In this document: in pieces, positions 50,025 through 63,016 of the stretch
Layout of the letters: each line of letters opens with the position of its first letter
How positions within the stretch are numbered: the first letter of the stretch is position 1
NCBI GenBank assembly: GCA_034096865.1
Contig: JAWQFJ010001846.1
Location: 1 to 64,000 of the forward strand
Origin: Theodoxus fluviatilis
Lineage: Eukaryota > Mollusca > Gastropoda > Cycloneritida > Neritidae
DNA length: 64,000 nucleotides
Direction: 5' to 3'
Translations under genes and position numbers: made by a program
The notes under the pieces: generated by a model
The model's input: only the letters and a program-made list of their open reading frames with translations
Databases searched by the model: none
What the model was told of the DNA's origin: nothing

Positions 50025-50394
50025 ACATGAGGCATATGTATTTCTGTCTCAGTATCATTGTGATTGGCTATAATCATAGATCTGTGATGAATGTGATCAT
50101 CAAAAGAAGGCATCTAATTCTGGCACTGTGAGAGATTCATGTGTAATCACACCACTGACACCTTTTGTTGCTGTATATGAGTGTGCTTGGTTGAATTTTT
50201 TCCAACATTCTTTGCACATGAAGGTGCTATGAAAGACTTAAGGAGAGTGAGCTTTTTATAGAAATGACTAAAGTGAAGAAGGTCTTGACAGTACACTGCG
50301 TACTGAAAACATTTCTTAAGGACAGTTGGCAGGAATCCAGTCAGCATGTTAAAATGGTGATTTGGTACTGGGGTGGATGGGTGGGGTGGGGGTG

Positions 50395-50434
50395 GGGAGA
50401 AAGAGAGAGAGACAGTCAGACAGACTGACAGACT

Positions 50435-50466
<32 letters not shown>

Positions 50467-50957
50467 CAGAGTGTGTGGGTGTGTGTGTGTCCAGATCAGC
50501 TATAAAAGAGCTTCTGCCAGTGGCATGTAGAATGGTGGCAACCGTGAAAGGCCGGAGCTCAGATTACTGAATCCATCCACAGAGAGGGGACTGGTGAATG
50601 ATAGGCGATAAAGGGGTAAGGCAATCTTCATACCAAGGGCCGCACTTTTGACAGGAGCGCCGTGTCCTAAATGGACCAGATTTCCCTGAACACTGCACCT
50701 TTTGAAAGATCCCAGACCGTGGTTGGTGGCCCATGGGTTTCCCAAGCCCGTGGGCACTGTGTCACGCTGGGTGGCATTGTGTTGGCGTGGCAGTGATTTT
50801 ATCACGGGTCTCTGTGAAGGTCTGCTCACCCATAGGAAAGAACCTTCATGGTCACGTCAAAACCCTGTGTGGAGTGGAGCTGTGACGGAGTTGTCCTCTG
50901 TCTTTTCTATTGGACGTGTCGCTTGTTGCGTTAGGAATACATTGTTTTGGAGAGAAA

Positions 50958-50996
<39 letters not shown>

Positions 50997-50997
50997 C

Positions 50998-51062
<65 letters not shown>

Positions 51063-51120
51063 GGCAGACAGACAGACAGAGACAGAGAGAGAGAGAAAGG
51101 TAGTCAGACAGACAGACAGA
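50395..51120 (+). repeat. two (GA)n/(GACA)n microsatellites with unique DNA between
   Basis: GACA arrays at 50405-50470 and 50998-51080, with GA at 50958-50996. Both are mirrored at 62285-62375 and 61630-61795. Confidence 0.93.
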
Positions 51121-53542
51121 AAGTGTGCCTTGGAATCTGAATCGTTTCCCTTTTCTTTGGCTCCACTTCTAAGCTATGGTAAGTCATGCATGGGAATTTT
51201 GAATGGCAGTGCTATCTACAGCAACGTAAACTTTGTCGTCCCAGTGAAGCGACGTCACTTAGAGCCATTTTGTAAGTCTTTTTGTTCTCAGTGACTCATC
51301 ACGGAGACTGGCTGATCAGAGCGCGAAATATCTCAGCTTACCTTGCCACATAAATAGCAAAGGAAAGGACTTTGTGGTGTGCAGTTCCACTTGGCTGCAC
51401 TGCTGTAGGCTGGAATGCGTGTCTTTGTGGTTGGGAACATTGTCTGTGTTTATGGCTACTTATTGAAGGGCAAAATGTACTCTGACACTAGTGTTGCAGA
51501 TGAGTCTAGTATAATCATTTCCTAGTTAGGAAACATTTTGTGCGTGAATGATACTTCACGAAATTCTTATACAATACATTTATAGAGGAACAAACGGAAG
51601 AAACAGAGCTTTGTCCCATCGTAGAAGGCTGGAGATAATCATCCATTGCAAGGTCCTCCTATTAATCATTCACGGTTTCTTAGAGTCCAAACCTCATTGA
51701 TATTATCTGGCTTAGAATTACAATGGAAGAGAGTTTTAGCATTTTTATGTATGAATTTCTTTCCCTTTGATATATTCACTCCATTTTCCATAGCAACGCC
51801 GTCTGGCCAGGTGGGGTTGGTCCGTTGGCCAAGGGCCGTTGGGCAGGTGTTCAGTTTTATTCCGGTGCTGTGGTTGTTATGGCCGCTGACGCCTTTGAAT
51901 TCCACGAGGAAGCAATGCGAAGTCCTTCAGTCAATGATGTGCCGCATTCTACCACTCTGGCTTTTCCGAGACTGCCCACAGTACCCAACCCTACCTTGCC
52001 CTGCCCTACCCTGCCCTGCCCTGCCCCGCCCTGCCCTTACAGAAGAGCAAGAGACTGCTTCGGTCGGGACTGCCTCAAGATACGACTGGTGTTGGGTGTG
52101 AAGACCCCTCCCTCACGGACTTGTGATTGGATCTGGGAGTTCACATAGCGTAAACTTTGGCTGGCTCAGTTGGGTCTTCAGGTCGTTATATTCGTCTCAG
52201 TCCTGGGGATGTTTATCATAACTCACAATTAGGAGGCAGTGCCCTCACAGCTTGAATTTCAAGCCCTTACACACACACTAGTATTGCAAACTGCTAGTGC
52301 AGAGACGTGCTTCTGTTTGTCCTCCTTAAGTGGCACGGCATGGCGTTCGTATTTACCTGTTAGGGTCTAGAGGTTACTGTTAGTCATGTGTCTATTTATG
52401 CATGTGGTGCTGAACTTTGAACCTTTGAAAAGTGCGAGTCAAAGGTGGGAACTGGCATGTACTCTACTTTTCCCCTTCATTGGTTCATGATGATTGTCCA
52501 CGTTTGGCTGTTGTTGGAGCAGCTGTGATTTCAGCTCGCTGGCAGCAAAGATTAGCTTTGAATTGTCGAGACGCTGGGTTTCGGATCTGCACAAAGAACT
52601 GTTTGATATCCCGCTCTCATCGGCGGATTGTTGTTGTACGGCTGCTGTGGCAGTCTACGTGATTGGTTCCGTCTGGTATGGGCTGGTTCTAACTGAATTG
52701 AATTGCAGTGTCTGAAACAAGATTAATACTTTGGTGGAACTCAAAACGGGAGGTAACGTTCTTGGTTATTTGGTAAAACTGAGAGAGAAAAAAAAAGAAA
52801 CGTACGGAATGGGACGCCATTTTGACTAAGAGGTCCTCCTCAGGCGTGAGAGTTAAAGCCCTGCACGTGAAGGAGTACCAGTAGTGACACTGACAGACGG
52901 CGGGTCGGTGAAGGGAGTAACACTGGTTCACATACTTCACGTACCAATCAGGAAAAGCTTGAAACGCAGTAGCGCTTGTAACTGCTCGAGTGTCATTGTA
53001 AACGAAAGGTCACACAATTTCCACTACCGCGAGTGACTGATGTATAGACATAATTGCAAGATGCCCGCTCCAGAAAGTGTCCTAGTCAAAGTTCATATAG
53101 TTTCGTTATTTTTGTCTGCGACATTTTCCTCGTCCGGCGTACCTCATTTGTAGCATCTCTTTTCTTCTACAAATTTTCCATAAATGAAATCGCCGTTACC
53201 AGATCCGCGATGTGAACTTGCGCTGTTCTCCTTATAAGGAGATCTGTAAAATGGTTTTTCTCATCGAGCGGATGTTCAACATTTTGCAGCGAGAGAACGC
53301 TGTTGTGTGATTATATCCCTTGATGCAGTCACAAGTCGGGGAGAGGTTGGAATTCTTAGAAAGTGGAGGCATGTTGCACCTGAGTGTGCGTCCCATCTGT
53401 CTGTTCATGAGTTTGTTCCCAAGCGCCAGCTTTTGCAGAAGTGATCCATTGTCCCAATGGTCAGAGTGCAAAATGTACAGTAATTGAAGACCAGTAATGC
53501 TTTATAAGCCGCAAGGTGAATCTGCACTTCCACCCCTTTTTT
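51121..53542. other. left-arm sequence, no gene recognised
   Basis: Includes a CCCTGCCCTACC minisatellite-like tract at about 51985-52036. The open frames here have no recognisable family and are simply mirrored in the right arm. In a normal gene model this would be CDC14 intron 5. Confidence 0.45.
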
Positions 53543-54310
53543 GACTCACATCCGTCCGGGCGTAAAAAAACTTAAACGTAGGATTTTTCTCGGAGACTAT
53601 TAAGTCTATCAACACCAAATGTGGCATGATGGTGTATGATGACAAGGCCTCAAAAAACATACATAGTGACTTGACCTTGCTTCAAGGTCAAGGTCACAGG
53701 AGCCATAAATGTGGTCTCAAAAACAGTCATTTTTCACATTTTCCCAATTTTCTCCCACGTTATTGAGAATGGCGACCTTAGCTACAAGTGGTATATAGGT
53801 CAAAGCAAGCCCTATCTTTTGATACCAGTTTGGTTGACCTTGCTTCAAGGTCAAGGTCACAGGAGCTCTTCAAAGTTGGATTGTATACATATTTTGAAGT
53901 GACCTTGACCCTGAACTATGGAAGATAACTGTTTCAAACTTAATAATTATGTGGGGCACATGTTATACTTTCATCATGAGACACATTTGGTCACATATCA
54001 TCAAGGTCAAGGTCACTTTGACCCTTATGAAATGTGACCAAAATGGGGTAGTGAACCACTAAAAGTGACTATATCTCATGGTAGAAAGTGCCAATAAGCA
54101 CCATTGTGCTTCCTATGTCTTGAATTAACAGCTTTGTGTTGCATGACCTTGGATGTATTTTGGTAGGAAAAATGTGTAAAGCATTTCTTTGTGTATGATG
54201 TCATTGGTAGGTTTAGTTGTTTGACCTTGACCTTGAAGGTCACCTGAAGGTCAAGGTCATGTAAAGGTCAAGGTCAAGCATGTGAGTCGTATGGGCTTTG
54301 CCCTTCTTGT
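53543..54310 (+). repeat. GGTCA-rich repeat, copy 7 (left arm, recombinant)
   Basis: The 5' end (GACTCACATCCGTCCGGGC, AAACGTAGG) equals the distal right-arm copy at 58411-59206. From about 53755 on, the diagnostic bases equal the proximal right-arm copy at 56922-57774, including the shared loss of the CCTTGACCTTGGG segment at about 54148. Confidence 0.93.
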
Positions 54311-54611
54311 CTGAGTTTCTAGACGGTTTCAAATCAGAGTTTACACTTTGTACACTTTTTATTTGTAATTCATAATCAAGGAGATAAACAGGTAGGCGAG
54401 AATATAATTTTGACACGGAATGATGCAGACAGAATATTAGTGAAGCCATGTAGGCCTTCTGTGCGTGAATTTGTCATTCATAAACAACGAGATAAACAGG
54501 TAGGTGAGAAGATATGTATTGCACAACCTCATCAAAGGGTGAGAAACTCTTCACAATCTGTTTAGAAAAAGTCGTAAAGTAAAAAATTCATGTGGGCTAA
54601 CGACCTTCTAG

Positions 54612-54760
54612 ATGGTTCCGAAATATCCTGGTGGTTCCGAAAAATCCTGCCACCAGGGCCAGGATAAATCGGAATGGTTCCGAAATATCCTGCCACCAGG
54701 GCCAGGATAAATCGGAATGGTTCCGATTTGTCCGGTTCCGAAATATCCTGCGACACCGGG
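54612..54760 (+). repeat. TTCCGAAATATCCTG tandem hairpin array (left arm)
   Basis: Two 43-bp units plus partials, each with TTCCGAAATATCCTG, then CCACCAGGGC and CAGGATAAATCGGAA. The two 15-mers are inverted partners (13 of 15). Confidence 0.85.
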
Positions 54761-55435
54761 GGCTGGAAAACCTAGCTGGTCCAGCCCGAACGTGGCGGTA
54801 GAACAAATCCCTTCCGCTTCTCCTCAAGCTAGCCAGAGAGGATTCCAAACCTAGGCAGCCATAAAGATCGCAGATAGGCCTATCAAAGCCGCCACGGGGA
54901 GGAATTTGAGAGTACAAGTTGTTGACTTTGGGTGGAGGGTTGGGGTGGCGGGTGACGGAATCTTCTGAAGAATGCGTACCCGGTTGGCTCACATCCACCG
55001 TAGGGAAAGGTAATCTGGTGAGTGGGCGAAGAAGAGAGAGAGAGGTAGGGGTGGGGGTTAGGACTGGTGTAGGTACTCTTTGTCTTGGAGTTGTACCTGG
55101 CACCTTGCCCAGTCTACAACAGAACACATCACTGCACGACACGACACGACTCCTTGCCAAGCACAGCAGGACAGGGCACAGCGACACACTAACCCCACCT
55201 GACCACCCAAGATGCCATTAAGGAAAGGGAGGCCAGGGAGGCGTGCCTCTGATCCAATCACCGTGGGGCACGTGGCTTGTTTGATATTGTATGATGTTTG
55301 TCATGAGCTAGGGACGTCCCTACCTGAACACCCTGATTTTATACCTGTCGGTCGGAATGGCTCAAACTTGGTCCGGGCTGTAGTTTATTAGACATCCGCA
55401 TGTTCTTTAGGCAGACGGACAAACATACAGACACA
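54761..55435. other. left arm near the centre, no gene recognised
   Basis: GC-richer unique sequence, mirrored at about 55810-56485. Confidence 0.45.
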
Positions 55436-55741
<306 letters not shown>

Positions 55742-56469
55742 GTGTACGTGCGTGCACGCGCGCGTCTACATCCTGTCTGTCCGTCCGTCTGTCTCTCTGT
55801 GTCTGTATGTTTGTCCGTCTGCCTAAAGAACATGCGGATGTCTAATAAACTACAGCCCGGACCAAGTTTGAGCCATTCCGACCGACAGGTATAAAATCAG
55901 GGTGTTCAGGTAGGGACGTCCCTAGCTCATGACAAACATCATACAATATCAAACAAGCCACGTGCCCCACGGTGATTGGATCAGAGGCACGCCTCCCTGG
56001 CCTCCCTTTCCTTAATGGCATCTTGGGTGGTCAGGTGGGGTTAGTGTGTCGCTGTGCCCTGTCCTGCTGTGCTTGGCAAGGAGTCGTGTCGTGTCGTGCA
56101 GTGATGTGTTCTGTTGTAGACTGGGCAAGGTGCCAGGTACAACTCCAAGACAAAGAGTACCTACACCAGTCCTAACCCCCACCCTACCTCTCTCTCTCTT
56201 CTTCGCCCACTCACCAGATTACCTTTCCCTACGGTGGATGTGAGCCAACCGGGTACGCATTCTTCAGAAGATTCCGTCACCCGCCACCCCAACCCTCCAC
56301 CCAAAGTCAACAACTTGTACTCTCAAATTCCTCCCCGTGGCGGCTTTGATAGGCCTATCTGCGATCTTTATGGCTGCCTAGGTTTGGAATCCTCTCTGGC
56401 TAGCTTGAGGAGAAGCGGAAGGGATTTGTTCTACCGCCACGTTCGGGCTGGACCAGCTAGGTTTTCCAG

Positions 56470-56630
56470 CCCCCGGTGTCGCAGGATATTTCGGAACCGG
56501 ACAAATCGGAACCATTCCGATTTATCCTGGCCCTGGTGGCAGGATATTTCGGAACCATTCCGATTTATCCTGGCCCTGGTGGCAGGATTTTTCGGAACCA
56601 CCAGGATATTTCGGAACCATCTAGAAGGTC
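56470..56630 (-). repeat. TTCCGAAATATCCTG tandem hairpin array (right arm mirror)
   Basis: Mirror of 54612-54760. Confidence 0.85.
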
Positions 56631-56921
56631 GTTAGCCCACATGAATTTTTTACTTTACGACTTTTTCTAAACAGATTGTGAAGAGTTTCTCACCCTTTGA
56701 TGAGGTTGTGCAATACATATCTTCTCACCTACCTGTTTATCTCGTTGTTTATGAATGACAAATTCACGCACAGAAGGCCTACATGGCTTCACTAATATTC
56801 TGTCTGCATCATTCCGTGTCAAAATTATATTCTCGCCTACCTGTTTATCTCCTTGATTATGAATTACAAATAAAAAGTGTACAAAGTGTAAACTCTGATT
56901 TGAAACCGTCTAGAAACTCAG

Positions 56922-57774
56922 ACAAGAAGGGCAAAGCCCATACGACTCACATGCTTGACCTTGACCTTTACATGACCTTGACCTTCAGGTGACCTTCAAG
57001 GTCAAGGTCAAACAACTAAACCTACCAATGACATCATACACAAAGAAATGCTTTACACATTTTTCCTACCAAAATACATCCAAGGTCATGCAACACAAAG
57101 CTGTTAATTCAAGACATAGGAAGCACAATGGTGCTTATTGGCACTTTCTACCATGAGATATAGTCACTTTTAGTGGTTCACTACCCCATTTTGGTCACAT
57201 TTCATAAGGGTCAAAGTGACCTTGACCTTGATGATATGTGACCAAATGTGTCTCATGATGAAAGTATAACATGTGCCCCACATAATTATTAAGTTTGAAA
57301 CAGTTATCTTCCATAGTTCAGGGTCAAGGTCACTTCAAAATATGTATACAATCCAACTTTGAAGAGCTCCTGTGACCTTGACCTTGAAGCAAGGTCAACC
57401 AAACTGGTATCAAAAGATAGGGCTTGCTTTGACCTATATACCACTTGTAGCTAAGGTCGCCATTCTCAATAACGTGGGAGAAAATTGGGAAAATGTGAAA
57501 AATGACTGTTTTTGAGACCACATTTATGGCTCCTGTGACCTTGACCTTGAAGCAAGGTCAAGTCACTATGTATGTTTTTTGAGGCCTTGTCATCATACAC
57601 CATCATGCCACATTTGGTGTTGATAGACTTAATAGTCTCCGAGAAAAATCCAACGTTTAAGTTTTTTACGGACGGACGCCCGGACGGACGCCCGGACGGA
57701 CGCCCGGACGGACGACCGGACGGACGGACGACACGGCTCAGTACATAGACTCACTTTTGCTTCGCATGTGAGTC
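56922..57774 (-). repeat. GGTCA-rich repeat, copy 8 (right arm, proximal)
   Basis: Full length, subtype A, minus strand. Its 5' zone holds a regular CGGACGGACGCC array at 57668-57732. Confidence 0.93.
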
Positions 57775-57796
57775 AAAAATCATACGAAAGCATCTA

Positions 57797-57940
57797 GAAG
57801 GTGGTTCCGAAATATCCTGGTGGTTCCGAAATATCCTGCCGCCAGGTGCGGGATAAATGGGAATGGTTCCGAAATATCCTAGGATTTTTGGGAACCGGTT
57901 CCGATTTATCCTGGTTCCGAAATATTCTACAACACCGGCC
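57797..57940 (+). repeat. TTCCGAAATATCCTG array, second locus (right arm only)
   Basis: A diverged version with GGTGGTTCCGAAATATCCTG twice and GGTTCCGATTTATCCTGG. Opposite in orientation to 56470-56630, it lies on the other side of GGTCA copy 8. Absent from the left arm. Confidence 0.8.
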
Positions 57941-58151
57941 TCGGCTGTCAGGCAAAACCACAGCTCCAGATTCAAATCTACTGTCAGCCTATTGCCAGGC
58001 TCCCATGTCTAGAAGTAAAAGTTTATTTCGGGTGTATGGCCTGCGTGATGAAACTTTACTGTCTTTGAGTGCAAGGTATGTACTCAAGTACAGCTTTTCA
58101 CACGCGAGGGTCTTTCCAGAGACTCAGATCGAAACGGTCTCCTTGGACTGC

Positions 58152-58157
<6 letters not shown>

Positions 58158-58224
<67 letters not shown>

Positions 58225-58258
58225 CCTCCCCTCCCTCCCTCCCTCCCTCCCTCCCTCT

Positions 58259-58347
<89 letters not shown>
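58158..58347 (+). repeat. (TC)n with CCCTCCCT core
   Basis: TC to about 58220, CCTCCCTCCC to about 58256, then TC to 58347. Right arm only. Confidence 0.95.
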
Positions 58348-58350
<3 letters not shown>

Positions 58351-58410
58351 CCCTGTAAGTTACGACAAATTTTCACATCCCCACTCACCCACCCACCCGA
58401 ACAATGTTAC

Positions 58411-59206
58411 AACAAGAAGGGCAAAGGCCATACGACTCACATGCTTGACCTTGACCTTTATATGACCTTGACCTTCAGGTACCCCTCAAGGTCAAGGTCA
58501 AACAACTAAACCTACCAATGACATCATACACAAAGAAATGCTTTACACATTTTTCCTACCAAAATACATGTGACCTTGACCCAAGGTCAAGGTCATCCAA
58601 GGTCATGCAACACAAAGCTGTTAATTCAAGACATAGGAAGCACAATGGTGCTTATTGGCACTTTCTACCATGAGATATAGTCACTTTTAGTGGTTCACTA
58701 CCCCATTTTGGTCACATTTCATAAGGGTCAAAGTGACCTTGACCTTGATGATATGTGACCAAATGTGTCTCATGATGAAAGTATAACATGTGCCCCACAT
58801 AATTATTAAGTTTGAAACAGTTATCTTCCATAGTTCAGGGTCAAGGTTACTTCAAAATATGTATACAATCCAACTTTGAAGAGCTCCTGTGACCGTGACC
58901 TTGAAGCAAGGTCAACCAAACTGGTATCAAAAGATAGGGCTTGCTTTGACCTATATACCACTTGTAGCTAAGGTCGCCATTCTCAATAACGTGAGAGAAA
59001 ATTGGGAAAATGTGAAAAATGACTGTTTTTGAGACCACATTTATGGCTCCTGTGACCTTGACCTTGAAGCAAGGTCAAGTCACTATGTATGTTTTTTGAG
59101 GCCTTGTCATCATACACCATCATGCCACATTTGGTGTTGATAGACTTAATAGTCTCCGAGAAAAATCCTACGTTTAAGTTTTTTTACGCCCGGACGGATG
59201 TGAGTC
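58411..59206 (-). repeat. GGTCA-rich repeat, copy 9 (right arm, distal)
   Basis: Its 5' end is truncated inside (GACTCACATCCGTCCGG), and it keeps the CCTTGACCTTGGG segment missing from copies 7 and 8. Confidence 0.93.
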
Positions 59207-61690
59207 AAAAAAGGGGTGGAAGTGCAGATTCACCTTGCGGCTTATAAAGCATTACTGGTCTTCAATTACTGTACATTTTGCACTCTGACCATTGGGACAA
59301 TGGATCACTTCTGCAAAAGCTGGCGCTTGGGAACAAACTCATGAACAGACAGATGGGACGCACACTCAGGTGCAACATGCCTCCACTTTCTAAGAATTCC
59401 AACCTCTCCCCGACTTGTGACTGCATCAAGGGATATAATCACACAACAGCGTTCTCTCGCTGCAAAATGTTGAACATCCGCTCGATGAGAAAAACCATTT
59501 TACAGATCTCCTTATAAGGAGAACAGCGCAAGTTCACATCGCGGATCTGGTAACGGCGATTTCATTTATGGAAAATTTGTAGAAGAAAAGAGATGCTACA
59601 AATGAGGTACGCCGGACGAGGAAAATGTCGCAGACAAAAATAACGAAACTATATGAACTTTGACTAGGACACTTTCTGGAGCGGGCATCTTGCAATTATG
59701 TCTATACATCAGTCACTCGCGGTAGTGGAAATTGTGTGACCTTTCGTTTACAATGACACTCGAGCAGTTACAAGCGCTACTGCGTTTCAAGCTTTTCCTG
59801 ATTGGTACGTGAAGTATGTGAACCAGTGTTACTCCCTTCACCGACCCGCCGTCTGTCAGTGTCACTACTGGTACTCCTTCACGTGCAGGGCTTTAACTCT
59901 CACGCCTGAGGAGGACCTCTTAGTCAAAATGGCGTCCCATTCCGTACGTTTCTTTTTTTTTCTCTCTCAGTTTTACCAAATAACCAAGAACGTTACCTCC
60001 CGTTTTGAGTTCCACCAAAGTATTAATCTTGTTTCAGACACTGCAATTCAATTCAGTTAGAACCAGCCCATACCAGACGGAACCAATCACGTAGACTGCC
60101 ACAGCAGCCGTACAACAACAATCCGCCGATGAGAGCGGGATATCAAACAGTTCTTTGTGCAGATCCGAAACCCAGCGTCTCGACAATTCAAAGCTAATCT
60201 TTGCTGCCAGCGAGCTGAAATCACAGCTGCTCCAACAACAGCCAAACGTGGACAATCATCATGAACCAATGAAGGGGAAAAGTAGAGTACATGCCAGTTC
60301 CCACCTTTGACTCGCACTTTTCAAAGGTTCAAAGTTCAGCACCACATGCATAAATAGACACATGACTAACAGTAACCTCTAGACCCTAACAGGTAAATAC
60401 GAACGCCATGCCGTGCCACTTAAGGAGGACAAACAGAAGCACGTCTCTGCACTAGCAGTTTGCAATACTAGTGTGTGTGTAAGGGCTTGAAATTCAAGCT
60501 GTGAGGGCACTGCCTCCTAATTGTGAGTTATGATAAACATCCCCAGGACTGAGACGAATATAACGACCTGAAGACCCAACTGAGCCAGCCAAAGTTTACG
60601 CTATGTGAACTCCCAGATCCAATCACAAGTCCGTGAGGGAGGGGTCTTCACACCCAACACCAGTCGTATCTTGAGGCAGTCCCGACCGAAGCAGTCTCTT
60701 GCTCTTCTGTAAGGGCAGGGCGGGGCAGGGCAGGGCAGGGTAGGGCAGGGCAAGGTAGGGTTGGGTACTGTGGGCAGTCTCGGAAAAGCCAGAGTGGTAG
60801 AATGCGGCACATCATTGACTGAAGAGGAGACTTCGCATTGCTTCCTCGTGGAATTCAAAGGCGTCAGCGGCCATAACAACCACAGCACCGGAATAAAACT
60901 GAACACCTGCCCAACGGCCCTTGGCCAACGGACCAACCCCACCTGGCCAGACGGCGTTGCTATGGAAAATGGAGTGAATATATCAAAGGGAAAGAAATTC
61001 ATACATAAAAATGCTAAAACTCTCTTCCATTGTAATTCTAAGCCAGATAATATCAATGAGGTTTGGACTCTAAGAAACCGTGAATGATTAATAGGAGGAC
61101 CTTGCAATGGATGATTATCTCCAGCCTTCTACGATGGGACAAAGCTCTGTTTCTTCCGTTTGTTCCTCTATAAATGTATTGTATAAGAATTTCGTGAAGT
61201 ATCATTCACGCACAAAATGTTTCCTAACTAGGAAATGATTATACTAGACTCATCTGCAACACTAGTGTCAGAGTACATTTTGCCCTTCAATAAGTAGCCA
61301 TAAACACAGACAATGTTCCCAACCACAAAGACACGCATTCCAGCCTACAGCAGTGCAGCCAAGTGGAACTGCACACCACAAAGTCCTTTCGTTTGCTATT
61401 TCTGTGGCAAGGTAAGCTGAGATATTTCGCGCTCTGATCAGCCAGTCTCCGTGATGAGTCACTGAGAACAAAAAGACTTACAAAATGGCTCTAAGTGACG
61501 TCGCTTCACTGGGACGACAAAGTTTACGTTGCTGTAGATAGCACTGCCATTCAAAATTCCCATGCATGACTTACCATAGCTTAGAAGTGGAGCCAAAGAA
61601 AAGGGAAACGATTCAGATTCCAAGGCACACTTTCTGTCTGTCTGTCTGACTACCTTTCTCTCTCTCTCTGTCTCTGTCTGTCTGTCTGCC

Positions 61691-61755
<65 letters not shown>

Positions 61756-61756
61756 G

Positions 61757-61795
<39 letters not shown>

Positions 61796-62286
61796 TTTCT
61801 CTCCAAAACAATGTATTCCTAACGCAACAAGCGACACGTCCAATAGAAAAGACAGAGGACAACTCCGTCACAGCTCCACTCCACACAGGGTTTTGACGTG
61901 ACCATGAAGGTTCTTTCCTATGGGTGAGCAGACCTTCACAGAGACCCGTGATAAAATCACTGCCACGCCAACACAATGCCACCCAGCGTGACACAGTGCC
62001 CACGGGCTTGGGAAACCCATGGGCCACCAACCACGGTCTGGGATCTTTCAAAAGGTGCAGTGTTCAGGGAAATCTGGTCCATTTAGGACACGGCGCTCCT
62101 GTCAAAAGTGCGGCCCTTGGTATGAAGATTGCCTTACCCCTTTATCGCCTATCATTCACCAGTCCCCTCTCTGTGGATGGATTCAGTAATCTGAGCTCCG
62201 GCCTTTCACGGTTGCCACCATTCTACATGCCACTGGCAGAAGCTCTTTTATAGCTGATCTGGACACACACACACCCACACACTCTG

Positions 62287-62338
<52 letters not shown>

Positions 62339-62775
62339 AGTCTGTCAGTCTGTCTGACTGTCTCTCTCTCTTTCTCCCCACCCCCACCCCACCCATCCAC
62401 CCCAGTACCAAATCACCATTTTAACATGCTGACTGGATTCCTGCCAACTGTCCTTAAGAAATGTTTTCAGTACGCAGTGTACTGTCAAGACCTTCTTCAC
62501 TTTAGTCATTTCTATAAAAAGCTCACTCTCCTTAAGTCTTTCATAGCACCTTCATGTGCAAAGAATGTTGGAAAAAATTCAACCAAGCACACTCATATAC
62601 AGCAACAAAAGGTGTCAGTGGTGTGATTACACATGAATCTCTCACAGTGCCAGAATTAGATGCCTTCTTTTGATGATCACATTCATCACAGATCTATGAT
62701 TATAGCCAATCACAATGATACTGAGACAGAAATACATATGCCTCATGTACACACACACACACACACACACACACA

Positions 62776-62870
<95 letters not shown>

Positions 62871-62936
62871 GTGGGCAGAAGGACTGGGACAGACAGATAC
62901 ACTTATACAGCTTGAGACATCACAGCAGGGACCTAC
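59207..62936. other. right-arm mirror of 49838-53542, no gene recognised
   Basis: Same content as the left arm in reverse, with scattered SNPs and small indels (for example 4 bp near 60826). Confidence 0.6.
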
Positions 62937-63016
62937 CTGAAGGGCAGGAATGGTGGGTTGGATCCTGCAACCAGAGGTCTGTAGGCTTCCTCGGGGGTCT
63001 TCTTGAGGTAGATGAT
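62937..63016 (-). CDS. CDC14: inverted second copy of CDC14 exon 5
   Basis: All 80 bases and both splice sites (TTGCAG acceptor, GTAGGT donor) are the same as 49758-49837, on the minus strand. With no other CDC14 exon in this orientation in the window, it is either a haplotype copy misjoined by assembly or a stray duplicated exon. Confidence 0.8.

Noticed and set aside
51646..52148. Open frames in the palindrome arms (51646-52101, 52432-52715, 54597-55187 and mirrors)
   Set aside because: They resemble no known family, begin without plausible promoters, and their conservation between arms is simply the duplication.
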